Notes under the pieces: model-generated
What the model was told of the DNA's origin: nothing
The model's input: only the letters and a program-made list of their open reading frames with translations
Database searches by the model: none
Origin: DATBLE01 sp963837265
GTDB taxonomy: Bacteria; Actinomycetota; Thermoleophilia; Gaiellales; Gaiellaceae
Reading direction: 5' to 3'
Assembly: GCA_963837265.1 (NCBI GenBank)
Contig: CAWIMQ010000007.1
Coordinates: forward strand, 1-64,000
Length of the DNA stretch: 64,000 bases
Program-made: the position numbers and the translations under genes
Shown here: piece by piece, positions 17,681 to 27,200 of the stretch
How positions within the stretch are numbered: the stretch's first letter is position 1
Layout: each line of letters starts with the position of its first letter

Positions 17681-17780
17681 TGCGCGGGCGCGGCACACAA
17701 ACGCACGCCGGCAGAAGACGACGTGAGCGAAGCGAGCGGCAGGAGGGGGCGCACGGGGGAACCACGGGTTCCCCGTGTCC
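17681..17780 (-). repeat. Intergenic repeat R2, second copy of R1, with hairpin at the SCP2 stop
   Basis: This is the counterpart of the element at 57-156: identical 18-mer at 17681-17698, identical 14-mer at 17725-17738, then an 8-bp perfect stem (17756-17763 with 17767-17774) just after the TAG stop of the SCP2 gene on the minus strand. Order and spacing match R1. No gene lies in 17608-17780. Confidence 0.65.
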
Positions 17781-18089
17781 CTAGAAGAGTTTCTGCAGCT
17801 TCATCGCCGCGCCCATGTCGCCCTTGATCTTCAGCTTGCCGGACATGTAGGCCGCGGTCGGGTTCTGCTCGCCGGCGACGATCTTCTCGAAGGTCTCGGA
17901 CGAGGTGGAGATCGTGCAGTCGCCACCGGAGTCGCCGTCGTCGACGGTGACCCCGCCGTCGGCGACCTTCACCGTCCACGTGCCCGCGCCCTCGATGTCG
18001 AAGACGTAGCTGTTGCTCATGCCCGCCGTCTTGCCCGGGTCGACGCGGGACGGAAGCGTGTCGAAGAACTCGGTCACTGCGGACACCAC
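17781..18089 (-). CDS. SCP2 sterol-carrier domain protein
   Basis: This 102-residue protein is a minimal SCP2 fold. It has VFDIEGAGTWTVKVADGGV, then GDCTISTSSETFEKIVAGEQNP, and the C-terminal AAYMSGKLKIKGDMGAAMKLQ that closes the hydrophobic lipid tunnel. It probably binds or carries fatty acyl-CoA or lipid in the cytoplasm. A TAGGCT box 28 nt upstream and a GAGAGGAG Shine-Dalgarno support the start, here a leadered transcript. Confidence 0.9.
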   Translation of the reverse strand: MVSAVTEFFDTLPSRVDPGKTAGMSNSYVFDIEGAGTWTVKVADGGVTVDDGDSGGDCTISTSSETFEKIVAGEQNPTAAYMSGKLKIKGDMGAAMKLQKLF

Positions 18090-18125
18090 TGACTCCTCTC
18101 GTTGATCTCCGGCGGCGAGCCTACC

Positions 18126-19301
18126 TCACGGCACCGCGACCTCGGGGGCGAGCCGGCCCGCGTGCTCGCGCGGAAGCAGCAGGGTGAGGAGAAACGCCGC
18201 CACGGGGGCCGCACAGCTGATGTAGAGCGCGGTCCGCAGGTCGATCGAGTCCGCGACCGCACCGAGGAAGACGGCCGCGATTCCCCCCAGGCCGATCGAG
18301 AAGCCGATCGACAGCCCGGAGGCCATCCCGATCCGGCTGGGCAGGTACTGCTGCGCCATCACCATCGTGATCCCGAACGTGCCGATCACCGCGACGCCGA
18401 CCAGGGTCAGCGCGAGGATGCCGGGAAGACCGCCGACCAGGACGAAGACGAGCATCAACGGGCCGGCGGCGAGGTTGGCGGCGAGGAGTACCGCCCGCGT
18501 GCCGATCCGGTCGGCGATCGGGCCGGCCGCGAGCGTGCCGACGCCGCCCGTCAGCAGCATCATCCCCAGCACGAAGCTCCCGAAGCTCGCCGAGTGCCCG
18601 AGCGAGACCTCCCAGAGCGGGACGAAGGTCAGCAGCCCGTACCACGCGAGGCTGCGGAACGTGATCACGGTCAGGAGGAGGCGCAGCGCGCGGTGGTCGT
18701 CGCCGCCGACCGTCCTCGAACGCTGCTCGCGCTCCGGGACGAAGCCGAGCAGGTGGCGTCGGAACGCGAGGAGCGCGACGGCGACGACCGCACAGGGGAC
18801 GGCGATCAGCAGCCCGCCGTGCAGGCCGAGGGCGGCCACGAGCGGCCCGGTGGTGAAGGCGCCGAGGCCGTAGCCGACGTTCCCGCCGACCGAGAACAGC
18901 GACATCCCGCTCGCCCGGCGGCGGCCGCTGACGTAGGCGGCGAACTTCGACCCCTCGGGATGGTAGGCGGCGGTTCCGAGGCCCGACACGGCGACGAAGA
19001 GCACGGCCGCCCAGTAAGCGGGCGATGCGGCCGCGATCGCCATGCCCGCTCCGCCGATCGCGACGCCCGTGGGCAGCAGCCAGATCGCGCCGCGGCGGTC
19101 GGACCAGAGGCCGAACAGCGGCTGCACGATCGAGCCCGACAACGCCGAGGCGAGCACGAGCACCGCCACGAGGGTGTAGGAGAGGTCGAACTCCGTCTTC
19201 AGGAACGGGATCAACGCCGGGAGCGCGCCGCCGGCGAAGTCGACCGCCGCGTGACCGGTGGAGAGCGCGGCCATCGCGCGCCTGTCGATCCGCTCCCACA
19301 C
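18126..19301 (-). CDS. MFS transporter, fosmidomycin-resistance (Fsr)-like
   Basis: This 391-residue inner-membrane protein has about 12 hydrophobic helices and an MFS motif A-like SDRRGA loop between helices 2 and 3. It has a GTAAYHPEGSKFA segment characteristic of the Fsr/YfnC-like group. It is probably a drug or metabolite exporter with an unknown substrate. The GTG at 19301 has a TAGGCT box 7 nt upstream (19309-19314). The gene ends 36 bp before the SCP2 start on the same strand. Confidence 0.88.
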   Translation of the reverse strand: MWERIDRRAMAALSTGHAAVDFAGGALPALIPFLKTEFDLSYTLVAVLVLASALSGSIVQPLFGLWSDRRGAIWLLPTGVAIGGAGMAIAAASPAYWAAVLFVAVSGLGTAAYHPEGSKFAAYVSGRRRASGMSLFSVGGNVGYGLGAFTTGPLVAALGLHGGLLIAVPCAVVAVALLAFRRHLLGFVPEREQRSRTVGGDDHRALRLLLTVITFRSLAWYGLLTFVPLWEVSLGHSASFGSFVLGMMLLTGGVGTLAAGPIADRIGTRAVLLAANLAAGPLMLVFVLVGGLPGILALTLVGVAVIGTFGITMVMAQQYLPSRIGMASGLSIGFSIGLGGIAAVFLGAVADSIDLRTALYISCAAPVAAFLLTLLLPREHAGRLAPEVAVP

Positions 19302-19325
19302 GGGAGCCAGCCTAACCGCAGGGTG

Positions 19326-19547
19326 CTACGCCGCTTCGGCCGGGACGAGATGCCGCTCGATCAGCGCGAGGGAGAGCTCCCACTGGCAGCGGGCGAGCCG
19401 GCGGCGGTTGCGCTCGAGCGCCTTCGCGCTCGCGCCCCGCTCGCGGAGCGCCTGGCGGTCGGCGACGAGCGCGCGGATCCGCGCCTCGAGCTCCTCGACG
19501 GAGGGCCGGCCGAGACGGCGGAACCTGGGGGACTCGATCATGCTCAT
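19326..19547 (-). CDS. Small coiled-coil-like hypothetical protein (73 aa)
   Basis: This 73-residue, Arg/Leu/Glu-rich protein is predicted to be a helical hairpin or coiled coil (SVEELEARIRALVADRQALRE). The ATG at 19547 has a TACGGT box 9 nt upstream (19557-19562). Its stop lies 24 bp upstream of the MFS gene start, on the same strand. No known family is recognised. Confidence 0.6.
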   Translation of the reverse strand: MSMIESPRFRRLGRPSVEELEARIRALVADRQALRERGASAKALERNRRRLARCQWELSLALIERHLVPAEAA

Positions 19548-19640
19548 CTCGCTCTGACCGTAGGTCTGATCGGCGGTCGAGTAAAGAGGCTGGAGGGACC
19601 CGCGCAGGCTACGCGCCTGCTCGGATAGCATCGCCGGCCG

Positions 19641-21104
19641 GTGGAGATCTTTGTCGCCGAGCGGCCGGAGCGGATCGAAGCGGAAACCATCGGGTTCGCA
19701 GTATTCGATCCGATCGGCGAGCTTCCTCCCGGCCTCGACCCGCGCCTCCCCGGCCTCGCAGCGTCGGGGGAGCTGCGCGGCGCCTCGGGAAGCACCACCG
19801 TGCTCCACCGCGACGGCGGCGCGCGGATCGTCGCGGCGGGCGGGGGCGCGCGCTCGGAGGTGGACGCGGACGCGATTCGCGACGCGGCGGGGGCACTCGC
19901 GCGACTCGGCCTGGGCGGCGCGGCCGGCTGGGTGCTGGATCCGTCGCTGCCGCTCGAGCCCGCCGAGCAGGCCCGCGCGGTCGTGGACGGCCTGCTGCTC
20001 GGGGGCTACGACCAGGCTCGCTGGAAGACCAGGGCCGAGCCACGGAAGGTCGTGGAGCGGCTGATCCTGGCGGGCGGGGACGACGCCGCGCTTGAGGCGG
20101 CGCGGCGGGCGGAGCTCGTGGCGCAGGCCGTGAACCGGGCGCGCGACCTGGCGAACCGCCCGGGCAACGACCTCACGCCGGAGCGGCTCGCCGACCGGGT
20201 TGTCGAGGTGGCGGCCGGATTCGAGACTCTCGCCTCCGAGTCGTTCGGCCCGGACGAGATCCGCGGGCTCGGAATGGGCGCCTTCGCCGCCGTCGCACAG
20301 GGGAGCCACAACCCGGCTCGGCTGATCGTGCTCCGCTACGAGCCGCCCGGCCCCCGCGACGGCGTCGTCCTCGGCCTGGTCGGCAAGGCGGTCACCTTCG
20401 ACACCGGCGGCGTCTCGATCAAGCCGGCCGACTACATGGAGGACATGAAGGGCGACATGGCCGGCGGAGCCGCGGTGGCCGAGGGGATCGGCGCGATCGC
20501 CGAGCTCGGCCTCCCCCTGCGGGTGCTCGGCGTGATCGGAGCGACCGAGAACATGGTCGGCGGCGGTGCCTACCGGCCCGGCGACATCCTCACGGCGATG
20601 AACGGGAAGACGATCGAGGTCACGAACACCGACGCCGAGGGCCGGCTCGTGCTCGCGGACGCGCTCTGGTACGCGCGCACTCAGGGCGCGACGCACCTGG
20701 TCGACTTCGCCACGCTCACCGGCGCGATGGAGCGCGCGCTGGGCGATCTCTATGCCGGTGTGTTCGGCAACGACGAGGCCTGGCGCGACCGGGTCGTCGC
20801 CGCCGGCGAGGCCAGCGGCGACCATGCCTGGCCGATGCCGATCCACCGTCGCTTCCGCCGCTACCACGAGTCGAAGTTCGCCGACCTGAAGAACTCCTCG
20901 ATCCGGCGCCAGGCGATCCCGGCGTACGCAGCCTCGTTCCTGCGCGAGTTCGCCGGCGACGGCCCGTGGGCGCACTGCGACATCGCCGGGCCGGCCTTCC
21001 TGCGCTGGTCGCGCGAGGACTACCTGACGCAGCAGGGCGGCACGGGCTACGGCGTGCGGCTCATCGCCGAGCTGGCCCAGGGGCTCTGCGACCCTGTGCG
21101 CTAG
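19641..21104 (+). CDS. pepA: Leucyl aminopeptidase (M17 family)
   Basis: This 487-residue zinc/manganese aminopeptidase removes N-terminal residues from peptides. The C-terminal catalytic domain has GKAVTFDTGGVSIKP (metal-binding Lys and Asp near residue 252-260) and the family signature NTDAEGRL (Asp and Glu, ~331-338). GDMAGGAAVAEG and HCDIAGPAF are also typical. The N-terminal domain is divergent, as usual. The GTG at 19641 has a TAGCAT box 9 nt upstream. It is divergent from the 73-aa gene. Confidence 0.95.
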   Translation: MEIFVAERPERIEAETIGFAVFDPIGELPPGLDPRLPGLAASGELRGASGSTTVLHRDGGARIVAAGGGARSEVDADAIRDAAGALARLGLGGAAGWVLDPSLPLEPAEQARAVVDGLLLGGYDQARWKTRAEPRKVVERLILAGGDDAALEAARRAELVAQAVNRARDLANRPGNDLTPERLADRVVEVAAGFETLASESFGPDEIRGLGMGAFAAVAQGSHNPARLIVLRYEPPGPRDGVVLGLVGKAVTFDTGGVSIKPADYMEDMKGDMAGGAAVAEGIGAIAELGLPLRVLGVIGATENMVGGGAYRPGDILTAMNGKTIEVTNTDAEGRLVLADALWYARTQGATHLVDFATLTGAMERALGDLYAGVFGNDEAWRDRVVAAGEASGDHAWPMPIHRRFRRYHESKFADLKNSSIRRQAIPAYAASFLREFAGDGPWAHCDIAGPAFLRWSREDYLTQQGGTGYGVRLIAELAQGLCDPVR

Positions 21105-21160
21105 AAGGCCGCCGACCCGATGCGCCCGCCTGGTTACCATTTCGACGCGAAAGCGGCGAA

Positions 21161-22309
21161 ATGGCCGTGAGCTTCGACCTCTCGCCCGAGCACGAGCTGA
21201 TTCGGGACACCGTCCGGACCTTTGCCCGGGAGAAGGTGGCGCCGGTCGCGGAGGCGCTCGACCGGGAGCACCGCTTCCCGTACGAGCTGGTCGAGGAGAT
21301 GGCCGAGCTCGGGCTGATGGGCATCCCGGTCCCGGAGGAGTACGGCGGCGGCGGAGCGGACACCCTTTCGTACGCGATCGCGATCGAGGAGCTCACGCGC
21401 GTCGACTCGTCGGTCGCGATCACCGTCGCCGCCCACACCTCGCTGGGGACGATGCCGATCGTCCTCTTCGGAACCGAGGGGCAGAGGCAGGAGTGGCTGC
21501 CGGAGCTCGCCTCGGGCAGGCGTCTCGCCGCTTTCGGCCTGACCGAGCCGGGCGCGGGGTCTGATGCCGGGGCGACCCGGACGCAGGCGATGCTCCGCGA
21601 CGGGCGGTGGGTGATCGACGGGGCGAAGATGTTCATCACCAACGCAGGCACCGACATCACCGCGTGCGTGACGATCACCGCGCGCACGGGCGAGGACGAG
21701 ATCTCGAACCTCATCGTCCCGAACGGGACGCCCGGCTACGAGATCTCGCCACCGATGCGCAAGCTCGGCTGGCGCGCCTCGGACACGCGCGAGCTCTCGT
21801 TCGAGGGCTGCGCCGTGCCGGAGGGCAACCTGCTGGGGCCGCGGGGCGCGGGCCTCAAGCAGTTCCTCGAGATTCTCGACGGCGGCCGGATCTCGGTCGC
21901 CGCCATGGGTGTCGGGCTGGCCCAGGGCGCCTACGACCTCGCCCACGCCTATGCGCTGGACCGGCACCAGTTCGGCAAGCCGATCGCCTCGTTCCAGGCG
22001 GTGCAGTTCGGGCTCGCCGACCTGTCGACCGAGATCGAGGCGGGCCGCTCGCTCGTCTACCGGGCGGCGTGGCTGAAGGACGCCGGCCGCCCGTTCGCGC
22101 TTGCCGCCGCGCAGGCGAAGCTGTTTACCGGGTTGCTCTCGAGCCGGGCGGCGAGCGCGGCCCTGCAGATCCACGGGGGCTACGGGTTCATGGACGAGTT
22201 CCCGATCTCGCGGCTCTACCGCGACCAGAAGATCCTCGAGATCGGGGAGGGCACGAACGAGGTGCAGCGGATGGTGATCGCGAAGCACCTCGGCCTCCCG
22301 CCGAGCTGA
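21161..22309 (+). CDS. Acyl-CoA dehydrogenase, short/branched-chain type
   Basis: This 382-residue FAD enzyme introduces a double bond in acyl-CoA. It has the signatures FGLTEPGAGSDAGATRT (~128), KMFITNAG, YALDRHQFGKPIASFQAVQ, IHGGYGFMDEFPISRLYRDQK and EIGEGTNEVQRMVIA. The EGT sequence puts the catalytic Glu near residue 363, as in short-chain/branched dehydrogenases. True isovaleryl-CoA dehydrogenase has a different residue there, so isovaleryl specificity is unlikely. The ATG at 21161 is used rather than any upstream start. It could still serve branched-chain catabolism with mccA/B. Confidence 0.93.
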   Translation: MAVSFDLSPEHELIRDTVRTFAREKVAPVAEALDREHRFPYELVEEMAELGLMGIPVPEEYGGGGADTLSYAIAIEELTRVDSSVAITVAAHTSLGTMPIVLFGTEGQRQEWLPELASGRRLAAFGLTEPGAGSDAGATRTQAMLRDGRWVIDGAKMFITNAGTDITACVTITARTGEDEISNLIVPNGTPGYEISPPMRKLGWRASDTRELSFEGCAVPEGNLLGPRGAGLKQFLEILDGGRISVAAMGVGLAQGAYDLAHAYALDRHQFGKPIASFQAVQFGLADLSTEIEAGRSLVYRAAWLKDAGRPFALAAAQAKLFTGLLSSRAASAALQIHGGYGFMDEFPISRLYRDQKILEIGEGTNEVQRMVIAKHLGLPPS

Positions 22310-22329
22310 CCACGTCCGTTCGGGCCTGA

Positions 22330-22344
22330 AGGGGTCAGACCCCT
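22330..22344. repeat. REP-like palindrome, short copy
   Basis: AGGGGTC-A-GACCCCT forms a 7-bp perfect stem with a single central base. The same core recurs at 22437-22453 inside a longer arm. GGGGTCAGACCCC-type palindromes are common dispersed repeats in bacterial genomes. Confidence 0.7.
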
Positions 22345-22428
22345 GCCATGGCCGCACGAGACCTGTCGAGGAGGACAACGGGCTGCAACCGGGGCGCTGG
22401 GGCGTCCCCTCCGGCCTACGTCTCTTCT

Positions 22429-22461
22429 GGACCTGTCAGGGGTCAGACCCCTGACAGGTCC
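22429..22461. repeat. REP-like palindrome, long copy (33 nt)
   Basis: A 16-bp perfect stem (22429-22444 with 22446-22461) surrounds one unpaired A. It extends the same GGGGTC-A-GACCCC core as the short copy with ACCTGTC/GACAGGT arms. It may act as a bidirectional transcript end or as a REP-type mobile remnant. Confidence 0.75.
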
Positions 22462-22739
22462 GGCTCGGCCGTCTCGACGACCGGGCGCAGCGCGCGTCGT
22501 GCGGCCTTCCGCTCCCGCATCCGGTCCGGGTTCGGAACCGTCACGAAGAGAGGACCGCCGTCGTGTACATCGTGCCGCAGGCTCGTGTACAGGTCCTCGG
22601 CTCCGCGCTCCGCTCGGAGGCGGGCGCCAGCCTCTCCCTTGCCGGCCCGCCGCACGCGGAGAGGAGGAGGGCGGCGGCTCCGAGAGCCGCCGCCGCAGTC
22701 CACGTGCCGGGGCGAGCCCCGGCCCCTCTCCCACGCCAT
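22443..22739 (-). CDS. Possible small hypothetical protein (98 aa), weak
   Basis: An open frame of 98 codons runs from ATG 22739 to a stop within the long palindrome. The product is Arg-rich at its N-terminus (MAWERGRGSP) with a more ordinary C-terminal half (GPLFVTVPNPDRMRERKAAR). The composition could be chance in GC-rich DNA, and no Shine-Dalgarno or TANNNT box stands out. Listed as low-confidence. Confidence 0.2.
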   Translation of the reverse strand: MAWERGRGSPRHVDCGGGSRSRRPPPLRVRRAGKGEAGARLRAERGAEDLYTSLRHDVHDGGPLFVTVPNPDRMRERKAARRALRPVVETAEPDLSGV

Positions 22740-22913
22740 TGTTAGCGCCCCAGCCCGGAATCCGCATGGGCCGAACGGCCCATCTTCCGCGTCGCCCGTG
22801 CCCACTCCCCGGGCGGGCTCCCATCCGGACGCGCGGCCGAGCCGTTGCCCCGGCCTCGCGCCGGAGACAACTATCCGAAAGACAGTGACCGTCGCTGGTA
22901 CCGTGCCCGCGCC

Positions 22914-24281
22914 ATGCTGTTCCAGCAGTTCGTCGACGACGACCTCGGCTGCGCGTCGTACCTCGTCGGCGACCAGGCGAGCGGCCGAGCGGTGCTCGTC
23001 GACCCCGCCTACGCGATCGAGCCGTACCTCGCCGAGGCCGAGCGGCTCGGGGTTCAGATCGTCCGGGTGCTGGAGACGCACACCCACGCGGACCACGTCT
23101 CGGGTCACGGCCGGCTCGCCCTCGAGCACGGCATACCCGTGTCGGTGCACGCCGCCGCAGGCGCGGAGTACCCGCACGACCCGCTCGCCGACGGCGACGA
23201 GGTCGAAGCCGGGGCGGTCCGCGTCCGGTGCCTGCACACGCCCGGCCACCGGCCGGAGCACTGCTGCTTCCTCGCCGACGGTGTCCCCGCCGGCGCAGCC
23301 GGGCAAAGCCCGGCTGCGCGGCCACGATCGTGGGCGCTGCTCACGGGCGACTCGCTCTTCGTCGGCTCGATCGCCCGGCCGGACCTGGCCATCGAGGCAC
23401 GGGAGGGCGCAGAGGGCCTCTTCCACAGCCTGCACCGACTCCTGGAGCTCCCCGACGACGTCCGGGTCTTCCCCGGCCACGTCGCCGGCTCGCTCTGCGG
23501 CACCGGGATGAGCACCGACCTGTCGTCGACGATCGGCGCCGAGCGGCGCGGCAACGCGATGCTCGCCCTCGCCACCGTGCACGAGTTCGTGGACGAGACC
23601 GCCGGTGTGGAGACGCCCCGTCCGCCGAACATGGAGCGGATCGTCGAGCTGAACCGCGGGCCGTTCCTGGCCGCGTGCCCGGCGCCCCAGCCGGTCGCGG
23701 CGGCAGAGGATGCAACCGTCCTCGATGTGCGGGCGGCCGAGGCATACGCCGCCGGCCACGTCCCCGGAGCGCTCAACGTGCCCGTGTCGGGCACCGGCTT
23801 CGGAACGAAGGCGGGCTTCGTGCTGCGGCGTGACGAGTGCGTGGTGCTCCACGCCGCGTCCCCTGCAGAGGCCGAGCTCGCCGCCCGCCGTCTGTGCGCG
23901 GTGGGCTTCCTCGAGCTCGAGGGCTTCCTCGAGGGAGAGCAGGAGCTCGAGCCGTTGCAGCCGGTGGAGATCGACGAGCTGGACGAGCTGCTCCGGAGCG
24001 GCACCGTCGACGTGATCGACGTCCGAGAGCTGGACGAGCGCAGCTCCGGCTTCATCCCGGGCAGCAAGCACATCCCCTACCGCCTCCTCCGCGCCTACGG
24101 GGCGACGGTCGCCGAGACGAAGCCCGTGGTGACGATCTGCGAGAGCGGCCCCCGGGCCGCGATCGCTGCCAGCGTCCTCGCCGCGGCGGGGGTCAACGCG
24201 CGGGCCGTCCTGCACGGCGGGATCGAGGATTGGCAACGCCGCGGCGGCCACACGGTCGAGTTCCGCCGCTGTGGGGCCTAG
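22914..24281 (+). CDS. Metallo-beta-lactamase fold persulfide-dioxygenase-like protein with two rhodanese domains
   Basis: This 455-residue protein has an N-terminal MBL domain with THTHADHVSGHG (metal HxHxDH, residues ~59-64), TPGHRPEH, LLTGDSLFVG and FPGH. Two rhodanese domains follow. The first (VLDVRAAEAYAAGHVPGA) lacks the catalytic Cys (LHAASPAEAE); the second keeps it in ICESGPRAA (~424). The architecture fits sulfide/persulfide handling, as in ETHE1-rhodanese fusions. A short in-frame insertion lies after CCFLADG. The ATG at 22914 has a TACCGT box 9 nt upstream. The stop overlaps the stop of the convergent cyclase gene (CTAG, 24278-24281). Confidence 0.9.
   Translation: MLFQQFVDDDLGCASYLVGDQASGRAVLVDPAYAIEPYLAEAERLGVQIVRVLETHTHADHVSGHGRLALEHGIPVSVHAAAGAEYPHDPLADGDEVEAGAVRVRCLHTPGHRPEHCCFLADGVPAGAAGQSPAARPRSWALLTGDSLFVGSIARPDLAIEAREGAEGLFHSLHRLLELPDDVRVFPGHVAGSLCGTGMSTDLSSTIGAERRGNAMLALATVHEFVDETAGVETPRPPNMERIVELNRGPFLAACPAPQPVAAAEDATVLDVRAAEAYAAGHVPGALNVPVSGTGFGTKAGFVLRRDECVVLHAASPAEAELAARRLCAVGFLELEGFLEGEQELEPLQPVEIDELDELLRSGTVDVIDVRELDERSSGFIPGSKHIPYRLLRAYGATVAETKPVVTICESGPRAAIAASVLAAAGVNARAVLHGGIEDWQRRGGHTVEFRRCGA
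23290..23322 (+). repeat. In-frame palindromic insertion inside the MBL-rhodanese gene
   Basis: A 12-bp perfect stem (23293-23304 with 23308-23319) with an AAA loop lies in the coding sequence between LADG and WALLTGD. Related proteins normally have only a short loop there. The AAA-loop, GC-arm design is the same as the palindrome inside mccA. Confidence 0.6.
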
Positions 24282-27200
24282 GCCGTCGCCGCCAGCAACG
24301 ACTCGCCCTCACGCATGTAACGCGTCGCCCCGACCGAGCGGTAAAGGGCGAGCGCCGGCTCGAGCTGGGTGAGGTCTCCGGCCCGTGCGGCCGCGAGCCG
24401 GCAGTACGCCTCCGATGTCAGCGCCCCGATCTCGACGCAGATCTCTGCCGCACCGCGTGGGTCTCCCAGGGCGAAGGCGACCCCGATTCGCGCCCAGGGG
24501 AACCTCGTGAAGCGCTCCAGGTGCAAGGCAGACTCCTCGCCCCTGCCCGCCGCGGTCAGGGTCCAGGAGAGGATGTGCAGGTACGCGTCTGCGAAGCCGA
24601 TCTCGTGTCCACCGGCGATACCGGCGAGGAACTCCTCGGCCGGAGGCAGGGCACGCGCGCGTTCGCCCAGCTCCATGAAGACGTGCGCCGCCGCGGCGCA
24701 CGCCGGGTACAGGGCCTGCGGATCCTTCGCGCGCCGCGCCAATTCCACGGCCCGCTCGGCGTCTGCGATCGCGCCTGCGTCGTCGCTCCGCCCGAGCCGG
24801 ATCAGCGCGCGGGACAGGTAGCACTGAGAGGCCAGGTAGTGCGGCGAGCCCGCCTCGACCTCGGCCAGGAATCGATCCGCCCGTGATGCTGCCGCATCCC
24901 AGTCTCCGAGCTCGTACTCCGCAGGGGCGAGGACGCCACGGAACCAGCGTGCGAACCCCTTCTGGCCGTATTGCTCGGCTTCCCGCTCCGCCTCCCGCCA
25001 CAGCATCGACTCGGCCAGCTCGCCGCGTGCCCACCGCCGGGCGGCGAGATTGCCCATTCCGCGGCACACATCGAAGATGGCGTTGGCCGCCCGCGCGACT
25101 TCGACCCCGCGGGCGATCTCGGCAAGGCCCTCCTCGCCGCCGAGCGCCCCACGGGAGGAGCCGACATTGATCAGCGCAGCCGCTTTGATCTCGTCGAGGC
25201 CGAGCCGATCGGCCATCGCCAGAGCCTCCTCGCCGAGCCGGATCGACTCCTCGTTCTCGGCAGCGAGCATCAGCAACCGCGAGGCAGTCGCGATCACCCG
25301 CGCCTTCGCCTGCGATGCCGGGAGCCGGTCGACCAGCCGACGGGCCCGGCCGAGGTGCTCCATCGCGGCGTCGCGCTCGCCTGCGATCCAGAACTCCACA
25401 CACAGCAAGGTCTCGGCATCGGACGCCCCCTCCTCGTCCCCGGCGGCAAGCAGCTCGTCGCGCGCTCGCTCGAGAACGGCGAAATCCGTCTCCCCGACGA
25501 GGGCGAGAGCGCGTCCGAGCCGGTACCGCAGCGACCCGGCGCGCAGGTCGCCTTCCGGGAGCAGGTCGAGGGCGGCACCGAAGAAGCGCCCGGCCGTGTC
25601 GTAGGCGTTGAGCGCGAGGGCGCGGTCGCCGGCATCCGTGAGCGCGTCGCGCGCAGCGCCGGAGAACGAGGTCGTGCTCCCACCGGCCGCCGCCGTCAGC
25701 TCGAGCGCCTGCAGGTAGTGATGGGCGAGCATCTCGGCGTGGTCCTCGCGGCGGCCGAGCTGCTCGATCCAGCGGGCGGTGAGCAGGTGCTTCTCGGCGC
25801 GCTCCGCCCGTGGGATCTGCCCGTAGGCGACGTCCTGGACGAGCCGGTGCCTGAACGCGTACTCGCTGTCGTCGGCGATCGCGCTGGAGCGCTCGCGGCG
25901 GACGAACTCCTTGCGCTCCAGAGCGTGCAGGCCCGCCTCGAGCGCCGGGCGCTCGAGCCCGGCCAGCGCTCCGATCGCGCCGATCCAGAAGCTCTTCCCG
26001 ATCACGGCAGCGTCCTGAAGCAGCGACTTCTGCTCGCGCTCGAGCAGGTCGAGCCGCGCGGCAATCAGCCCCTGGACGGTCTCGGGCACCTCGGCGACCA
26101 GGCCGCGGTCGCGCAGCATTCTCGCGAACTCCTCGGCGTACAACGGGTTGCCGCCCGCCCGGGCGAGCAGCTCGACCTGCGTCTCGGCCGGCAGGACGGA
26201 GCCGAGCAGCTCGGCGAGCAGGCGCGCGGTGTCCTCGTCCGAGAGCGCCGAGAGCGAGACCGCCAGCGCGTTGGGCTTCCCCCCTCCCCAGCCCGGACGC
26301 CGCGTGAGCAGCTCCGGTCGAGCGGTACACACGACGAGCAGCGGGACGCCCGAGGCCCAGTCGACGAGGTGGTCGAGGAAGTCGACCAGGTGGTCGTCCG
26401 CCCAGTGCAGGTCCTCGAAGACGAGCACCAGCGGCCGTTCCTCGGCGAGCTCCTCGAAGTAGCGCCGCCAGGCTGCGAACGCCTCGTCACGAGCGTCGCC
26501 GCCGGCCTCGACGCCGCCGGACAGGCCGACCAGCGGGCGCAGGTGGGAGAGCACCCAAGGGTCCGTGACCGCCGCGGCCACCTTGCGCTCGGCCTCCGCC
26601 GCGTCGTCGCCCTCGAGGATCCCGACCTGTGCCTTGACCATCTCTCCGAGCGCCCAGAAGGTGACCCCGTCGCCGTACGGCAGGCAGCGGCCCTGGCGCC
26701 AGGAGATCAACTCGTGTTTGCGCTCGATCGCCTCGTACAGCTCGAGCACGAGCCGGCTCTTGCCGATTCCGGGGACGCCGACCAGGGTGACGAGCTGGGA
26801 GGAGCGCTCGGCGAGAACGCGGTCGAGGGCCCCCTCGAGCAGGTCGACCTCCCGGCGGCGCCCGACGAGCGCGGCGCCGTGGACGCGCTCGACCGCGAAG
26901 CGCGCCCGGGCGGCGGTCGCCTCCCACACGCTGACCGGGTGCGCTTTCCCCTTCGCCTCGACCGGCTCCAGCTCCCGGTACTCGATCGCCCGCTCGGTCG
27001 CGCGGAAGGTCTGCTCGCCGACGACGATCCCGTTCACGGATGCCGCTGCCTGGAGCCGTGCGGCGGTGTTGACCACGTCACCGGCGGCCATCGTCTCGCC
27101 TGCCTCGGGCCGGGCGCCGACCGTGACGAGCGCCTCGCCGGTGTTGATGCCGACCCGCACCTCGACGGCTTCCTCGCGGGCCCACTCGCGGATCGCGAGC

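Larger units (their letters stand above)
22310..22913. other. 600-bp interval with REP-like palindromes
   Basis: This stretch has no firm gene. It contains two copies of an AGGGGTC-A-GACCCCT palindrome and a GC-rich 11-bp stem at 22670-22680/22684-22694. One weak minus-strand reading frame is described separately. Confidence 0.6.

Noticed and set aside
21161..22309. Isovaleryl-CoA dehydrogenase assignment
   Set aside because: The EGT catalytic Glu is of the short-chain/branched type rather than the isovaleryl type, so the specific name is not used.
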